From an uncultured Collinsella sp. (GTDB taxonomy: Bacteria > Actinomycetota > Coriobacteriia > Coriobacteriales > Coriobacteriaceae), in contig CATYZK010000016.1 of NCBI GenBank assembly GCA_958415665.1, positions 1-41,031 of the forward strand: a stretch of 41,031 nucleotides of DNA, in the 5' to 3' direction. A model generated the notes under the pieces. The model saw only the letters and a list, made by a program, of their open reading frames with translations, was not told the origin of the DNA and made no database searches. This document shows positions 33,909-41,031 of the stretch, in pieces. A program made the position numbers and the translations under genes. Positions within the stretch are counted from its first letter, which is position 1, and every line of letters begins with the position of its first letter.

Positions 33909-35672
33909 TTACTTGCTCGCGAACAACCAGATTGCGATGATCACCAGGATTGCGGCGATGATGCAGACGATGGCTCCGGTGAATTTGACGCGTGAGTCGC
34001 GGGTTCGCTTGCGCACGTCGTCTTCGGCGGCCTCGAGTTGGGCAACTTCGCGCTCGGTCTCGGTATGCTCGACCTTGTCGCGTGCCAAGGACCCGGCGAG
34101 CGATTCGGTGATCTCGGGATGGTCGTGCACCTCGGTCGCCTGCTCGATAATCGACTGCGCATGCGCGGCATCTGCTCGGGCGTTTGCGATGGCCTGCTCT
34201 TGCTCGCGGCGTGCCTTGTCCTGCGTGGCGATCTTTTCGCGCAGCTCGCGCTGGCGCGTCGCGGCGGCAGTTTTTGCGGACTGCAGCTCGTCGCGCGCGG
34301 CATCTGCCTCGGCCGTTACGGCCTGGTGTGCGCGTTTAGCGTCGGCGATGGGGGCCTGTGCCTGCTCGACGGCCTGCTCGGCGGCGGCAAGTGAATGCTC
34401 AAGATCGGCGGTCACGCGCGGAATGTCTTCCTCGGCCTTGCGGAGGGCGTCGGCAGCGTCGGAGATTTGCATAGACAACTCGCTGGTGCGCACGGTGTAA
34501 TTGGCGGGATTTGCCGAAGGGTTGCGCTGCAGCTCGGCATACTCGCGACGCAAGGTCTCGAGCTGTGCGCGCGTAGCATCGGCAGTTTGTCGTGCGGCGG
34601 CGACACCGGTATCGCGCTCAGCCTTCACTTTGTCGCGGATGCGCTTGGAATCTTCGAGTCGACGAACCAGGCGGTTGCCGGTCTCGCGTGAACTCACCTC
34701 GCGGGCTTCCACGGCGTCGAGTGCAGCCTTCAGGCGGAGCTCGGTCGCATCGTCCTCTGCCTTCATTTGCTCGAGCTGGCCCTTGAGCTCCGTCGCTTTG
34801 GCGGCATGGGCGTCACGGTCAACTTCAGCTGCCGCAGCGGTCTTTTGTGCCGTGGCGATTGCCTGGCGCTGGTCGGCGATGATCTGATCGTAGCGGCCTG
34901 CGATGTCCTGGCGCGTCTCGAGCTCCTCTGCCTGGTCGGCGATGCGCTGCTCAAGCTCGGACAGGTGGGCGCGGGCATCGGCGAGTGCCTTCTTGGCGGC
35001 GTTCATCTCGCGCATGGCCGACGCGCCCTGGGCGATAAAAGTGCCCACGGCGTTAGCGGTGTTTGAGACGGCGCTCCCCAGGTCGCGGCTCGTGGCGGGG
35101 GCATGCGAGGTGGTCGGGTGCGCGGCCTCGGCGGCATTCGTATCGGCAGTCTGCGGCGCGGCGATATTGCCGGTGCCGCCTTCGATCACGGAAAAGCCCG
35201 CTGCATGCGGGTCGACGGCGTCCGCGCCAATCGTGGGATGCTCGAGCTGCAGAAACGAGGGCATAGTGCTGCCCTGGTCGGCAACCGGGGTCTCGCCGGG
35301 CACAAACGTCGAGGCGGCCTCGGCGGCTTCCTCTTCCTCGGCGTCGACATCGGCATCGGCGACAGCGTCCTTCATCGCTTTGACGGCATCCATCATGGAG
35401 TCCATGACGGCGTCGAGCTCTTCTTCCGAAGACACCTCGATGGGGCCCGCTGCTTGCGGAGCGGCGTCCTTTTCGGGGGCGTCGTCCTGAGCGGCCGAAT
35501 CGTCGTTTTGCTCGTCGGCATCTTCGGCCGCAGGGATTTCCGTCGCAGCGCCGTTATCCAGAGTGGCGTCGTCGATGTCGGTATCATTGCAGGTCGCAGC
35601 GTCAGTATCTGCGGCGACGTCTGCTGAATCATCAATATGCTGTTGAGTCTGGGGGTCCAGCTCGTCTGTCAT
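33909..35672 (-). CDS. Coiled-coil protein with C-terminal membrane anchor
   Basis: A 587-residue protein. The first roughly 150 residues are acidic, Asp/Ala/Thr-rich and probably disordered. About 215-540 is a very long Ala/Glu/Gln/Arg/Lys coiled coil (for example KKALADARAHLSELEQRIAD and TRAQLETLRREYAELQRN). A single hydrophobic helix (about 563-584, GAIVCIIAAILVIIAIWLF) ends the protein with ASK, so it is tail-anchored with the coil in the cytoplasm. I chose the ATG at 35672, nine bases after AGGAG; an ATG at 35678 is too close to that site. No family is recognised. A structural, chromosome-organising or sensory role is possible. It lies between the two copies of the 115-bp repeat. Confidence 0.8.
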   Translation of the reverse strand: MTDELDPQTQQHIDDSADVAADTDAATCNDTDIDDATLDNGAATEIPAAEDADEQNDDSAAQDDAPEKDAAPQAAGPIEVSSEEELDAVMDSMMDAVKAMKDAVADADVDAEEEEAAEAASTFVPGETPVADQGSTMPSFLQLEHPTIGADAVDPHAAGFSVIEGGTGNIAAPQTADTNAAEAAHPTTSHAPATSRDLGSAVSNTANAVGTFIAQGASAMREMNAAKKALADARAHLSELEQRIADQAEELETRQDIAGRYDQIIADQRQAIATAQKTAAAAEVDRDAHAAKATELKGQLEQMKAEDDATELRLKAALDAVEAREVSSRETGNRLVRRLEDSKRIRDKVKAERDTGVAAARQTADATRAQLETLRREYAELQRNPSANPANYTVRTSELSMQISDAADALRKAEEDIPRVTADLEHSLAAAEQAVEQAQAPIADAKRAHQAVTAEADAARDELQSAKTAAATRQRELREKIATQDKARREQEQAIANARADAAHAQSIIEQATEVHDHPEITESLAGSLARDKVEHTETEREVAQLEAAEDDVRKRTRDSRVKFTGAIVCIIAAILVIIAIWLFASK

Positions 35673-35966
35673 AGGCATGTGCTCCTCATCGTTGTTCGTC
35701 ACCCTATGATAAAGTCTCGCGCCGACATCCCGCGCGCCGCAGCAAAGTTTCAAAACGTGTTCGATGACTCGTTGCGTTAACAAAAACTCGGCCGCTCTAT
35801 CCAATTTTTACTTGACATTCCCTTCGCCGAAAGACGTTGCACCGTTCGCCTGCCATGGGCTTTATTTTTCACTTGAACCCGCTAAAGTTGCATTTCAGCT
35901 TTTGGCGCGTGAAGTTGGATGCGCGCAGTCGACGGGCAGGCCCGTCGCGATTTGAAAGGACTTCGT

Positions 35967-36767
35967 ATGGGACTTTTCACTGGTAAGACCGTGATCGTCA
36001 CCGGCGGCGGCAAGGCCACGCTCAAGGACGGCTCTGCTGGCTCCATCGGCTACGGCATCGATATCGCCTTTGCCAAGGAGGGCGCGAACCTCGTCATCAC
36101 CGGCCGCAACGTCGCCAAGCTCGAGGCCGCCAAGGAATCTCTCGAGGCTGAGTACGGCGTCAAGGTTCTTCCTGTTCAGGCCGACGTTTCTGCCGGTCAG
36201 GACAACGAGGCTGTCGTGCAGAACGTTATCGACAAGGCGATTGAGGAGTTCGGTCGCATCGACGCCGTCGTCAACAACGCTCAGGCCAGCGCCTCGGGTG
36301 TGACCATCGCCGACCACACTATGGACCAGTTTAACCTGGCCATTTACTCCGGCCTGTATGCCACCTACCTGTACATGCAGAAGGCCTATCCGCACCTGAA
36401 GGAGACCAAGGGCTCCGTGGTCAACTTTGCTTCGGGCGCCGGCCTGTTTGGCAACTATGGCCAGTGCAGCTATGCTGCCGCCAAGGAGGGCATCCGCGGC
36501 CTGACCCGCGTCGCCGCCAACGAGTGGGGCAAGGACGGCATCAACGTCAACATCGTTTGCCCGCTTGCTTGGACTGCTGCGCTCGAGAACTTCCAGGATG
36601 CTTACCCCGAGGCGTTCAAGGCCAACGTCCACATGCCGCCGGCGGGCCACTACGGCGACGTCGAGAAGGAGATCGGCCGCGTGGTCGTTCAGCTCTGCGG
36701 CCCCGACTTTAAGTACATGAACGGCGAGACCGTCACCCTCGAGGGTGGCATGGGCCAGCGTCCTTAG
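35967..36767 (+). CDS. Short-chain dehydrogenase/reductase
   Basis: A 266-residue SDR-family oxidoreductase. The cofactor loop is unusual: VIVTGGGKATLKDGSAGSIG, where an extended, FabI-like SI(A/G)YGI replaces the standard TGxxxGIG. The rest is classic: DVS after strand 3, VNNAQ (normally NNAG), VNFASGAG with the catalytic Ser, YAAAKEGIRG with Tyr and Lys, and an NEWGKDGINVNIVCP strand. The C-terminal GETVTLEGGMG is typical. NAD(P)H preference and substrate cannot be read from sequence. GAAAGGA (35954-35960) lies six bases before the ATG. It is monocistronic and followed by hairpin 3 and repeat copy 2. Steroid or bile-acid substrates are known for SDRs in this bacterial group but nothing here proves that. 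Confidence 0.88.
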   Translation: MGLFTGKTVIVTGGGKATLKDGSAGSIGYGIDIAFAKEGANLVITGRNVAKLEAAKESLEAEYGVKVLPVQADVSAGQDNEAVVQNVIDKAIEEFGRIDAVVNNAQASASGVTIADHTMDQFNLAIYSGLYATYLYMQKAYPHLKETKGSVVNFASGAGLFGNYGQCSYAAAKEGIRGLTRVAANEWGKDGINVNIVCPLAWTAALENFQDAYPEAFKANVHMPPAGHYGDVEKEIGRVVVQLCGPDFKYMNGETVTLEGGMGQRP

Positions 36768-36769
36768 GG

Positions 36770-36796
36770 GTTACGCGGTTCTACGAACCGCGTAAC
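36770..36796 (+). repeat. Modular hairpin 3 (TAC-loop)
   Basis: GTTACGCGGTTC (36770-36781) pairs perfectly with GAACCGCGTAAC (36785-36796) around TAC, two bases after the SDR stop. It is followed by GGC and the TCGACGCTGC tail that begins repeat copy 2. Confidence 0.75.
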
Positions 36797-36799
36797 GGC

Positions 36800-36914
36800 T
36801 CGACGCTGCGCGGGCCGCATTTGGACAATCTGACGTTCAACTTCAAGGGCGCGACCAGAAGGTCAGCGCCCTTTCGTTTCACGTCACCTTGTCTCAAATG
36901 CGACCCGCTCGCTG
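36800..36914 (+). repeat. 115-bp intergenic repeat, copy 2
   Basis: It is 114/115 identical to 33571-33685, in the same orientation, about 3.2 kb away. The pair brackets the coiled-coil and SDR genes. After the repeat an unrelated stretch of about 65 bp intervenes before weaker similarity resumes. Confidence 0.9.
36845..36879 (+). terminator. Terminator inside repeat copy 2 (SDR end)
   Basis: This is the same hairpin as in copy 1: AAGGGCGC-GACC with GGTC-A-GCGCCCTT (36845-36873) around AGAA, followed by TCGTTTC. It serves the SDR gene. Confidence 0.75.
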
Positions 36915-37029
36915 ACTTATGCTCAACCTGCGACACCTTCTTGTTTCAAGGCACCTTGCTCGCTCTGGCGGGTTTTCGCTGTCGGTACCAAAACATCGGC
37001 GTTTCCGTGGTTAGTAAAAAGCCTTCCCA

Positions 37030-37084
37030 TAGTCATTGGGGACGTTCTTGTTTGACTAGTCGTTTGAGAACGTCCCAACGACTA
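37030..37084. repeat. GGGACGTTC palindrome
   Basis: TAGTCATTGGGGACGTTCTT (37030-37049) pairs with GAGAACGTCCCAACGACTA (37066-37084), with one bulge and one G-T pair. It lies between the SDR and tgt genes. Confidence 0.65.
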
Positions 37085-37090
37085 CTCGCA

Positions 37091-37191
37091 AAATGAGCGT
37101 GGATAATCTCCCGTTTTTGACCTGTGTTTTGGGCAAGAGTGGGAGATTATCCACTCTCATGAGGTAAGCGTCCAAAAATCCACGCTCATTT
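37091..37191. repeat. Three-part inverted repeat upstream of tgt
   Basis: ATGAGCGTGGATAATCTCCC (37093-37112) pairs with 37141-37160 at all but one position. A second reverse copy of its outer part, ATCCACGCTCATTT (37178-37191), can compete for the same left arm (37091-37104). Two mutually exclusive hairpins are therefore possible. Confidence 0.65.
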
Positions 37192-37270
37192 GCCGTGCCC
37201 TTGTCGTGTCCCCGCCACGCCGCCTCTCGCACCAGTTTCTGTCGAGTCGGTGCTCCTCGTTGGTTGCCCG

Positions 37271-37276
37271 TATAAT
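37271..37276 (+). promoter_or_regulatory. -10 box of tgt
   Basis: A perfect TATAAT lies 38 bases before the tgt ATG. No good -35 is visible at 17 bases upstream (CGGTGC). Confidence 0.5.
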
Positions 37277-37313
37277 GGTCTGCGTATGAACCGCAACCAA
37301 GGAGTTCCAGTTT

Positions 37314-38453
37314 ATGGACCAGAACCTTTTTAAATTCGACCTGATCGCCGAGGACCCGACGACGCACGCGCGTGCCGGCGTACTGCACACCCCGCACGGC
37401 GACATCGAGACGCCGATTTTTATGCCCGTGGGCACCAAGGCAAACGTCAAGGGCATTCCTACCGAGACTGTCAAGAAGCTCGGCGCCCAGATCGTGCTTG
37501 CCAATACCTATCATCTGTCCATGCGTCCCGGCGAGGACACCATCGCCGAGCTGGGCGGCCTGCACAAGTTCATGAACTGGCACGGCCCCATCCTCACCGA
37601 CTCGGGCGGTTTCCAGGTCTTCAGCCACAACGATGCCGTCAAGCTCACCGATGAGGGCGTGCGCTTTATCGTCAACGATTACGACGGCCGCCACGTGTTT
37701 TGGACGCCCGAGGACAACATGGAAATCGCCATGAAACTCGGCTCCGATATCTGCATGCAGCTCGACCAGTGCCCGGGCTATCCCGCCACGCGCGCCTACG
37801 TTGAGCGCGCCGTTGAGCTGTCGAGCATGTGGGCCGAGCGCTGCTATAAGGCGCATACCCGCGATGACCAGGCGCTCTTTGGCATCGTTCAGGGCGGCAT
37901 GCACCTGGATCTGCGCCTGCGTTCGCTGCGCCATCTGGAGGAGTGCGGCGACTTCCCGGGCTATGGTATCGGTGGCTATTCGGTGGGCGAGGATCACGAG
38001 ACCATGTTCGAGACCCTGGCGCCGCTCGTGAGCGAGTACATGCCCAAGCATAAGCCGCGCTACCTGATGGGTGTCGGCAACCCCACCACGCTCGTGCGTG
38101 GCGTGGGCGTGGGCATCGACATGTTCGACTGTGTGCTGCCGACGCGCACCGGTCGCATGGGTACGGCGTTCTCCAGTGAAGGTCGCCTTAACTTCCGTAA
38201 CGCGCGCTTTGCGCACGACGACGGCCCCATCGACCCCACCTGCACCTGCCCGGTGTGCACGGGCGGCTACAGCCGCGCGCTCATCCGTCACATGGTCACG
38301 CAGAAGGAGATGCTCGGCGGCATTCTGCTGTCGATGCACAACATCTACTACCTGCTCAACCTGATGCAGCGCGCCCGCCAGGCCATTATCGAGGGTCGTT
38401 ACGGCGCGTTCGTGAGTGACTGGATGAACAGCCCAGCGGCGGTGGATTACTAA
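37314..38453 (+). CDS. tgt: tRNA-guanine transglycosylase
   Basis: A 379-residue bacterial-type Tgt. It swaps guanine 34 of GUN-anticodon tRNAs for preQ1, the first tRNA-level step of queuosine synthesis. Hallmarks are LTDSGGFQVFS (substrate-binding Asp), FGIVQGGMH, the GGYSVGE loop, FDCVLPTRTGRMG with the nucleophilic Asp, and the zinc ligands C-T-C-P-V-C (Cys310, 312, 315) with a later His in SMHN. AAGGAG lies about 10 bases before the ATG. It is separated from queA and queH by 3.8 kb of unrelated genes and repeats. The preQ1 synthesis genes queC, queD, queE and queF are not in the window. Confidence 0.96.
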   Translation: MDQNLFKFDLIAEDPTTHARAGVLHTPHGDIETPIFMPVGTKANVKGIPTETVKKLGAQIVLANTYHLSMRPGEDTIAELGGLHKFMNWHGPILTDSGGFQVFSHNDAVKLTDEGVRFIVNDYDGRHVFWTPEDNMEIAMKLGSDICMQLDQCPGYPATRAYVERAVELSSMWAERCYKAHTRDDQALFGIVQGGMHLDLRLRSLRHLEECGDFPGYGIGGYSVGEDHETMFETLAPLVSEYMPKHKPRYLMGVGNPTTLVRGVGVGIDMFDCVLPTRTGRMGTAFSSEGRLNFRNARFAHDDGPIDPTCTCPVCTGGYSRALIRHMVTQKEMLGGILLSMHNIYYLLNLMQRARQAIIEGRYGAFVSDWMNSPAAVDY

Positions 38454-38525
38454 GAGCCGCGACCGCTGACCGATGCCTTGCAAGCGCTTGATGCATCGTG
38501 GGTACCATACCGAATAGTTGATGTT

Positions 38526-38572
38526 CGGGCGGGTGTTTGACGCATGGCGTCGACCCCGCCCGTTTCTATTTT
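38526..38572 (+). terminator. Terminator or attenuator between tgt and the LOG gene
   Basis: cgggcggg (38526-38533) pairs with cccgcccg (38555-38562), with further inner pairing, followed by TTTCTATTTT. It lies only 16 bases before the next start, so it could also act as a leader attenuator. Confidence 0.7.
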
Positions 38573-38587
38573 CGATAGGAGTATCCC

Positions 38588-39346
38588 ATGATTAAGAATG
38601 AGAACATCGAGGGCGAGCCGGCCTACGACGAGACGTACCGACGCGGCCCCGTGGTTATGCGCGGCCCCATGATTCCTAAGGACAATACGTACGCCAACCT
38701 GCTGGCGCCCGAGGAGTCGACTGACTGGCTGCACGCCGACCCCTGGCGCGTGCTGCGAATTCAGGCAGAGTTTGTCGATGGCTTTGGCGCACTTGCCGAG
38801 CTTGGACCTGCGGTGACCATCTTCGGCAGCGCCCGCACGCCCAAGACGGACCCGGTCTACAAGGCGGCGCGTACCGTCGGTCGCAAGATCGCCCAGCGCG
38901 GCGTGGCGGTTATCACCGGCGGCGGCCCCGGCATCATGGAGGCGGCCAACAGGGGAGCGGCGAGCGTCAACGGCAAGTCGGTTGGCTTGGGTATCGAACT
39001 GCCGCACGAGCAGGGGCTCAACAAATACGTGAACCTCGGCATGGACTTCCGCTACTTCTTTGTGCGCAAGACGATGTTCGTCAAATACAGCTCGGGCGCC
39101 ATCGTGTTCCCCGGCGGCTTTGGCACGCTCGACGAGATGTTCGAGGTGCTCACGCTGGTGCAGACGCACAAAGTCAAGCGCATGCCGCTCGTGCTGGTGG
39201 GCGGCGAATACTGGCAGGGCCTGTTCGACTGGCTCAACGGCCCGGTGATGGACGCCGGTATGATCAGCCCGCTCGATCCAGACCTGGTGCACATCACCGA
39301 CGACCTCAACGAGGCGGTCGACGTCGCCCTCAGCGGGCTGATGTAG
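38588..39346 (+). CDS. LOG-family (TIGR00730-type) nucleotide phosphoribohydrolase-like protein
   Basis: A 252-residue Rossmann-fold protein of the LOG/'lysine decarboxylase-like' family. The diagnostic motif PGGFGTLDEMFE is present, together with TIFGSARTPKTDP at the start of the fold and VITGGGPGIMEAANRGA. Characterised members cleave nucleoside 5'-monophosphates (such as cytokinin riboside monophosphates or AMP-like substrates) to base plus ribose-5-phosphate, and the old decarboxylase label is wrong. About 60 N-terminal residues precede the fold. ATAGGAG lies eight bases before the ATG. Its physiological substrate is unknown. It is followed by a terminator shared with the toxin-antitoxin promoter region. 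Confidence 0.88.
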   Translation: MIKNENIEGEPAYDETYRRGPVVMRGPMIPKDNTYANLLAPEESTDWLHADPWRVLRIQAEFVDGFGALAELGPAVTIFGSARTPKTDPVYKAARTVGRKIAQRGVAVITGGGPGIMEAANRGAASVNGKSVGLGIELPHEQGLNKYVNLGMDFRYFFVRKTMFVKYSSGAIVFPGGFGTLDEMFEVLTLVQTHKVKRMPLVLVGGEYWQGLFDWLNGPVMDAGMISPLDPDLVHITDDLNEAVDVALSGLM

Positions 39347-39379
39347 AGTGATCGTGCCCGTCGTGACACGAATATGCAT

Positions 39380-39419
39380 GGCAATCTGATGCTATCTAAC
39401 ATCAGATTGCCATTTTTAT
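39380..39419 (+). terminator. Perfect palindrome: terminator, possibly also TA operator
   Basis: GGCAATCTGATG (39380-39391) and CATCAGATTGCC (39400-39411) form a perfect 12-bp stem, followed by ATTTTTATT. It ends the LOG transcript. The TATACT box of the antitoxin gene starts 12 bases later, so the palindrome also covers that promoter's -35 zone. Confidence 0.75.
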
Positions 39420-39423
39420 TGGG

Positions 39424-39429
39424 TATACT
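39424..39429 (+). promoter_or_regulatory. -10 box of the toxin-antitoxin operon
   Basis: TATACT lies 31 bases before the antitoxin start. The -35 zone falls in the palindrome's right arm (ATCAGA at 39401-39406), which is a poor match and would suit control by antitoxin binding. Confidence 0.45.
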
Positions 39430-39460
39430 GATGCAAAAGACGAGGTCGAGGAGGTTGCGT

Positions 39461-39760
39461 ATGTCTACTGCAACGGTTAAGCCCACGACGGTTCGCATCG
39501 AAGAGGGACTCAAGGAGCAGGCAACTGAGTTTTTGGATTCGGTCGGCCTCAGCCTCAACTCCTATCTCAATCTTGCCGTACGGCAGCTGGTAAATCAGCG
39601 AAAGATTCCGTTTGAGATTGTGGGTCGATCGGAGGTGCCCAATGAGGCGACGAGGCGCGCTATGGTGATCGCCGAGGCTCATGAGTTGGGAATCCTGCCG
39701 GACGATAGCCCGTCATTCGATAGCGTGGATGAGCTGATGTCGTTCCTCGATGAGGACTAG
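39461..39760 (+). CDS. RelB/DinJ-family antitoxin
   Basis: A 99-residue antitoxin. The N-terminus is a ribbon-helix-helix DNA-binding unit: a TTVRIEEGLKEQATEFLDSV strand-helix, then GLSLNSYLNLAVRQLV, the typical RelB/DinJ pattern. The C-terminal part (about 60-99) is acidic and would wrap the toxin. AGGAGG (39449-39455) lies about six bases before the ATG. The toxin gene starts three bases after the stop, the normal antitoxin-first order. Family knowledge predicts autorepression, and the palindrome at 39380-39411 is a candidate operator. Confidence 0.88.
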   Translation: MSTATVKPTTVRIEEGLKEQATEFLDSVGLSLNSYLNLAVRQLVNQRKIPFEIVGRSEVPNEATRRAMVIAEAHELGILPDDSPSFDSVDELMSFLDED

Positions 39761-39763
39761 GCG

Positions 39764-40072
39764 ATGTTTGAGATTAAGGTCGAGGCTCAGTTTAAGGCCG
39801 ACTATAAGCGAACGATGCAGAGCCATCCGCAGCTAAAAACCGAGTTTAGGGCAGCTGTCGCCGAGCTTGCGGCACATGGTTCGCTTCCGGCAGAGTATGG
39901 CGCCCACAAGCTCTCCAACCCGGGCGGCAACTACAACGGTCACATCGTTTTCCATCTATCCGACGGCCTGGTAGACGTGGTCGTTCTCTACCTGCCGCAT
40001 AAAACTAATCCAGTGATCCGACTGGTAAGAATGGGTTCGCATCAAGAACTGTTCCAGGGCCTACTGAGCTAG
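39764..40072 (+). CDS. RelE/YafQ-family mRNA interferase toxin
   Basis: A 102-residue toxin of the YafQ branch of RelE/ParE. The fold signature runs through KADYKR near the start, the GAHKLSNPGGNYNGHIVFHL core strand, a VVVLYLPHK strand, and the ending IRLVRMGSHQELF, where the late His is the YafQ-type catalytic position. Members cut mRNA on the ribosome, and the adjacent antitoxin neutralises them. The reading frame is full length and apparently intact. The downstream spacer holds a TTGCGGTG-family palindrome that probably terminates transcription from both sides. Confidence 0.88.
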   Translation: MFEIKVEAQFKADYKRTMQSHPQLKTEFRAAVAELAAHGSLPAEYGAHKLSNPGGNYNGHIVFHLSDGLVDVVVLYLPHKTNPVIRLVRMGSHQELFQGLLS

Positions 40073-40086
40073 CCACTCGATTTTAA

Positions 40087-40151
40087 GTTGCGGTGGAATA
40101 GGGATTGATTTGCGGCTGATAAGCCAAAGACAGTCCCTATTTCACCGCAAG
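40087..40151. repeat. TTGCGGTG-family palindrome, copy 2
   Basis: GTTGCGGTGGAATAGGGATTG (40087-40107) pairs with CAGTCCCTATTTCACCGCAAG (40131-40151), with a few G-T or mismatched positions. An inner GGCT-GATA-AGCC hairpin closes it. It lies between convergent genes and resembles 33817-33881 in its outer 14 bp. Confidence 0.75.
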
Positions 40152-40165
40152 TGATGGGGGTGTCC

Positions 40166-41026
40166 CTAGCGGGTGGGCTGGTAGCGGGGGCAGTAGCTGA
40201 TGGCGATGGCGTCGACGCCCACGTGGGTCGCGATGGTGCAGCCGATGGGGCCGGTGCCGGCATCGACGTAGTTCTGGCCCGCGAGCGACTGGTTGACGAG
40301 CTCCTGCTCCTCGGCGGCCCCGGTTGTGAGTACGCGCACGCTCGAACCTGGGTGATCGGCCAAAAATGCGAGGCAGTTGGCCATGGTGTTGGCGACGATG
40401 CGCTTGGCGCCACGGCCCTTCTTGATGGCTTTGATCTCGCCCGACTGCCACTCCGGCGAAACGGCCAGGCGAATGTTGAGCATCTGCGTCAGCTGACCGG
40501 CGAGCTTAGGCGCGCGGCCGTTCTTAACGAGGTTCTCGAGAGTGCGGGGAATCAGCAGTAGATGGGCGTCGGGCAGCGTTGCGCGGATTTGCGCCTCGGT
40601 CTCGTCCAGGCTGCGACCGTCCTCGCGCATGGCGAGCGCGTACTCCACTAGCAGGCCCTCTGCGCCCGAGCCGGTGCGCGAATCGATGCAGCGCACGTCG
40701 AGCTCGTGGGTATCGGCCACCTGGCACGCGTTGGCGTAGCATGCCGACCACTCGCTGCACAGCGAGATAAAGATCGCGCTGTCGTGGCCGTCGGCGCGCA
40801 CGCGATCGAAGAGCTCCTTGAACTCGCCGGCGCTTGGCTGCGAAGTGTGCGGCAGCTGCTCGGAGCCGGCCATGCGGGCGACGTACTCCTCGGCGGTGAT
40901 CTGCACCTGGTCGAGCAGGTCCTCGCCTTCGATAATCACATGCAGCGGAATCACGTAGATGCCGAGCTCTTGGGCGCGGGCGGGGGAGATGTCCGACGTG
41001 GAGTCGGTTATGATGGCAAAAGACAT
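40166..41026 (-). CDS. DegV/FakB-family fatty-acid-binding protein, second copy
   Basis: A 286-residue DegV-family protein, complete at its start (ATG at 41026, five bases from the window edge, so the ribosome site is mostly outside). It has the canonical opening AIITDSTSDISPARAQELGI, then the PHTSQPSAGEFKELFDRV element, FISLCSEWSACYANACQVAD in place of the usual SSxLSGTY loop, CIDSRTGSGAEG and a C-terminal IGCTIATHVGVDAIAISYCP. Family role: it binds a fatty acid for phosphorylation by FakA. It is clearly diverged from the DegV protein at 25017-25907, so the two probably bind different acyl chains. Confidence 0.93.
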   Translation of the reverse strand: MSFAIITDSTSDISPARAQELGIYVIPLHVIIEGEDLLDQVQITAEEYVARMAGSEQLPHTSQPSAGEFKELFDRVRADGHDSAIFISLCSEWSACYANACQVADTHELDVRCIDSRTGSGAEGLLVEYALAMREDGRSLDETEAQIRATLPDAHLLLIPRTLENLVKNGRAPKLAGQLTQMLNIRLAVSPEWQSGEIKAIKKGRGAKRIVANTMANCLAFLADHPGSSVRVLTTGAAEEQELVNQSLAGQNYVDAGTGPIGCTIATHVGVDAIAISYCPRYQPTR

Positions 41027-41031
41027 AATTG

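Overview
The window is GC-rich, gene-dense bacterial DNA. Its gene families point to an actinobacterium of the class Coriobacteriia, and most likely a gut Collinsella. The reasons are cobalamin-linked DUF4430 surface proteins, a class III fructose-bisphosphatase, DegV paralogues, LAxTG-type surface proteins, separate folate C1 enzymes, and intergenic spacers full of long hairpins. The genus call is inference from content; no 16S rRNA gene is present.

Layout. 1-2.6 kb: the end of formate-THF ligase, an unknown membrane protein and a cation-diffusion-facilitator exporter. 2.8-6.0 kb: a zinc-ribbon protein, a possible structured RNA with its own terminator, a gene remnant, a DUF1016/PDDEXK nuclease and a small PH-like protein. 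6.1-10.3 kb: a Tat-exported PI-PLC-like surface enzyme and two tandem paralogous lipoproteins that share an upstream palindrome. 10.7-12.2 kb: a folate pair, FchA-type cyclohydrolase plus a FolD-like protein that has lost the catalytic lysine. 12.24-12.47 kb: a MITE-like element with perfect 31-bp terminal inverted repeats. 12.6-16.4 kb: a C69 peptidase, a phasin-like protein and a UbiB/AarF kinase.

16.5-21.5 kb is the most striking block. A cobalamin riboswitch precedes a 1290-residue surface protein (four DUF4430 repeats, beta-propeller, Flg_new repeat, charged stalk, C-terminal anchor) and a second membrane-anchored DUF4430 protein. I read this as a B12-repressed corrinoid-capture system on the cell surface.

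21.7-31 kb: two GtrA flippase-like proteins, Fbp, DegV, a TIM-barrel protein, a 56-residue membrane protein, an rRNA m5C methyltransferase and an unusual MetRS-like class I synthetase. 31-38.5 kb: a DUF3267 zincin and three queuosine genes (queH, queA, tgt). Between queA and tgt lie a coiled-coil tail-anchored protein and an SDR, and a 115-bp near-identical repeat carrying a terminator occurs just before this pair and again just after it. 38.6-41 kb: a LOG-family protein, a RelB/YafQ-type toxin-antitoxin pair and a second DegV protein.

The spacers carry at least four kinds of hairpin or palindrome repeats, several of them related to each other within the window. No tRNA, rRNA, CRISPR array or prophage was recognised.
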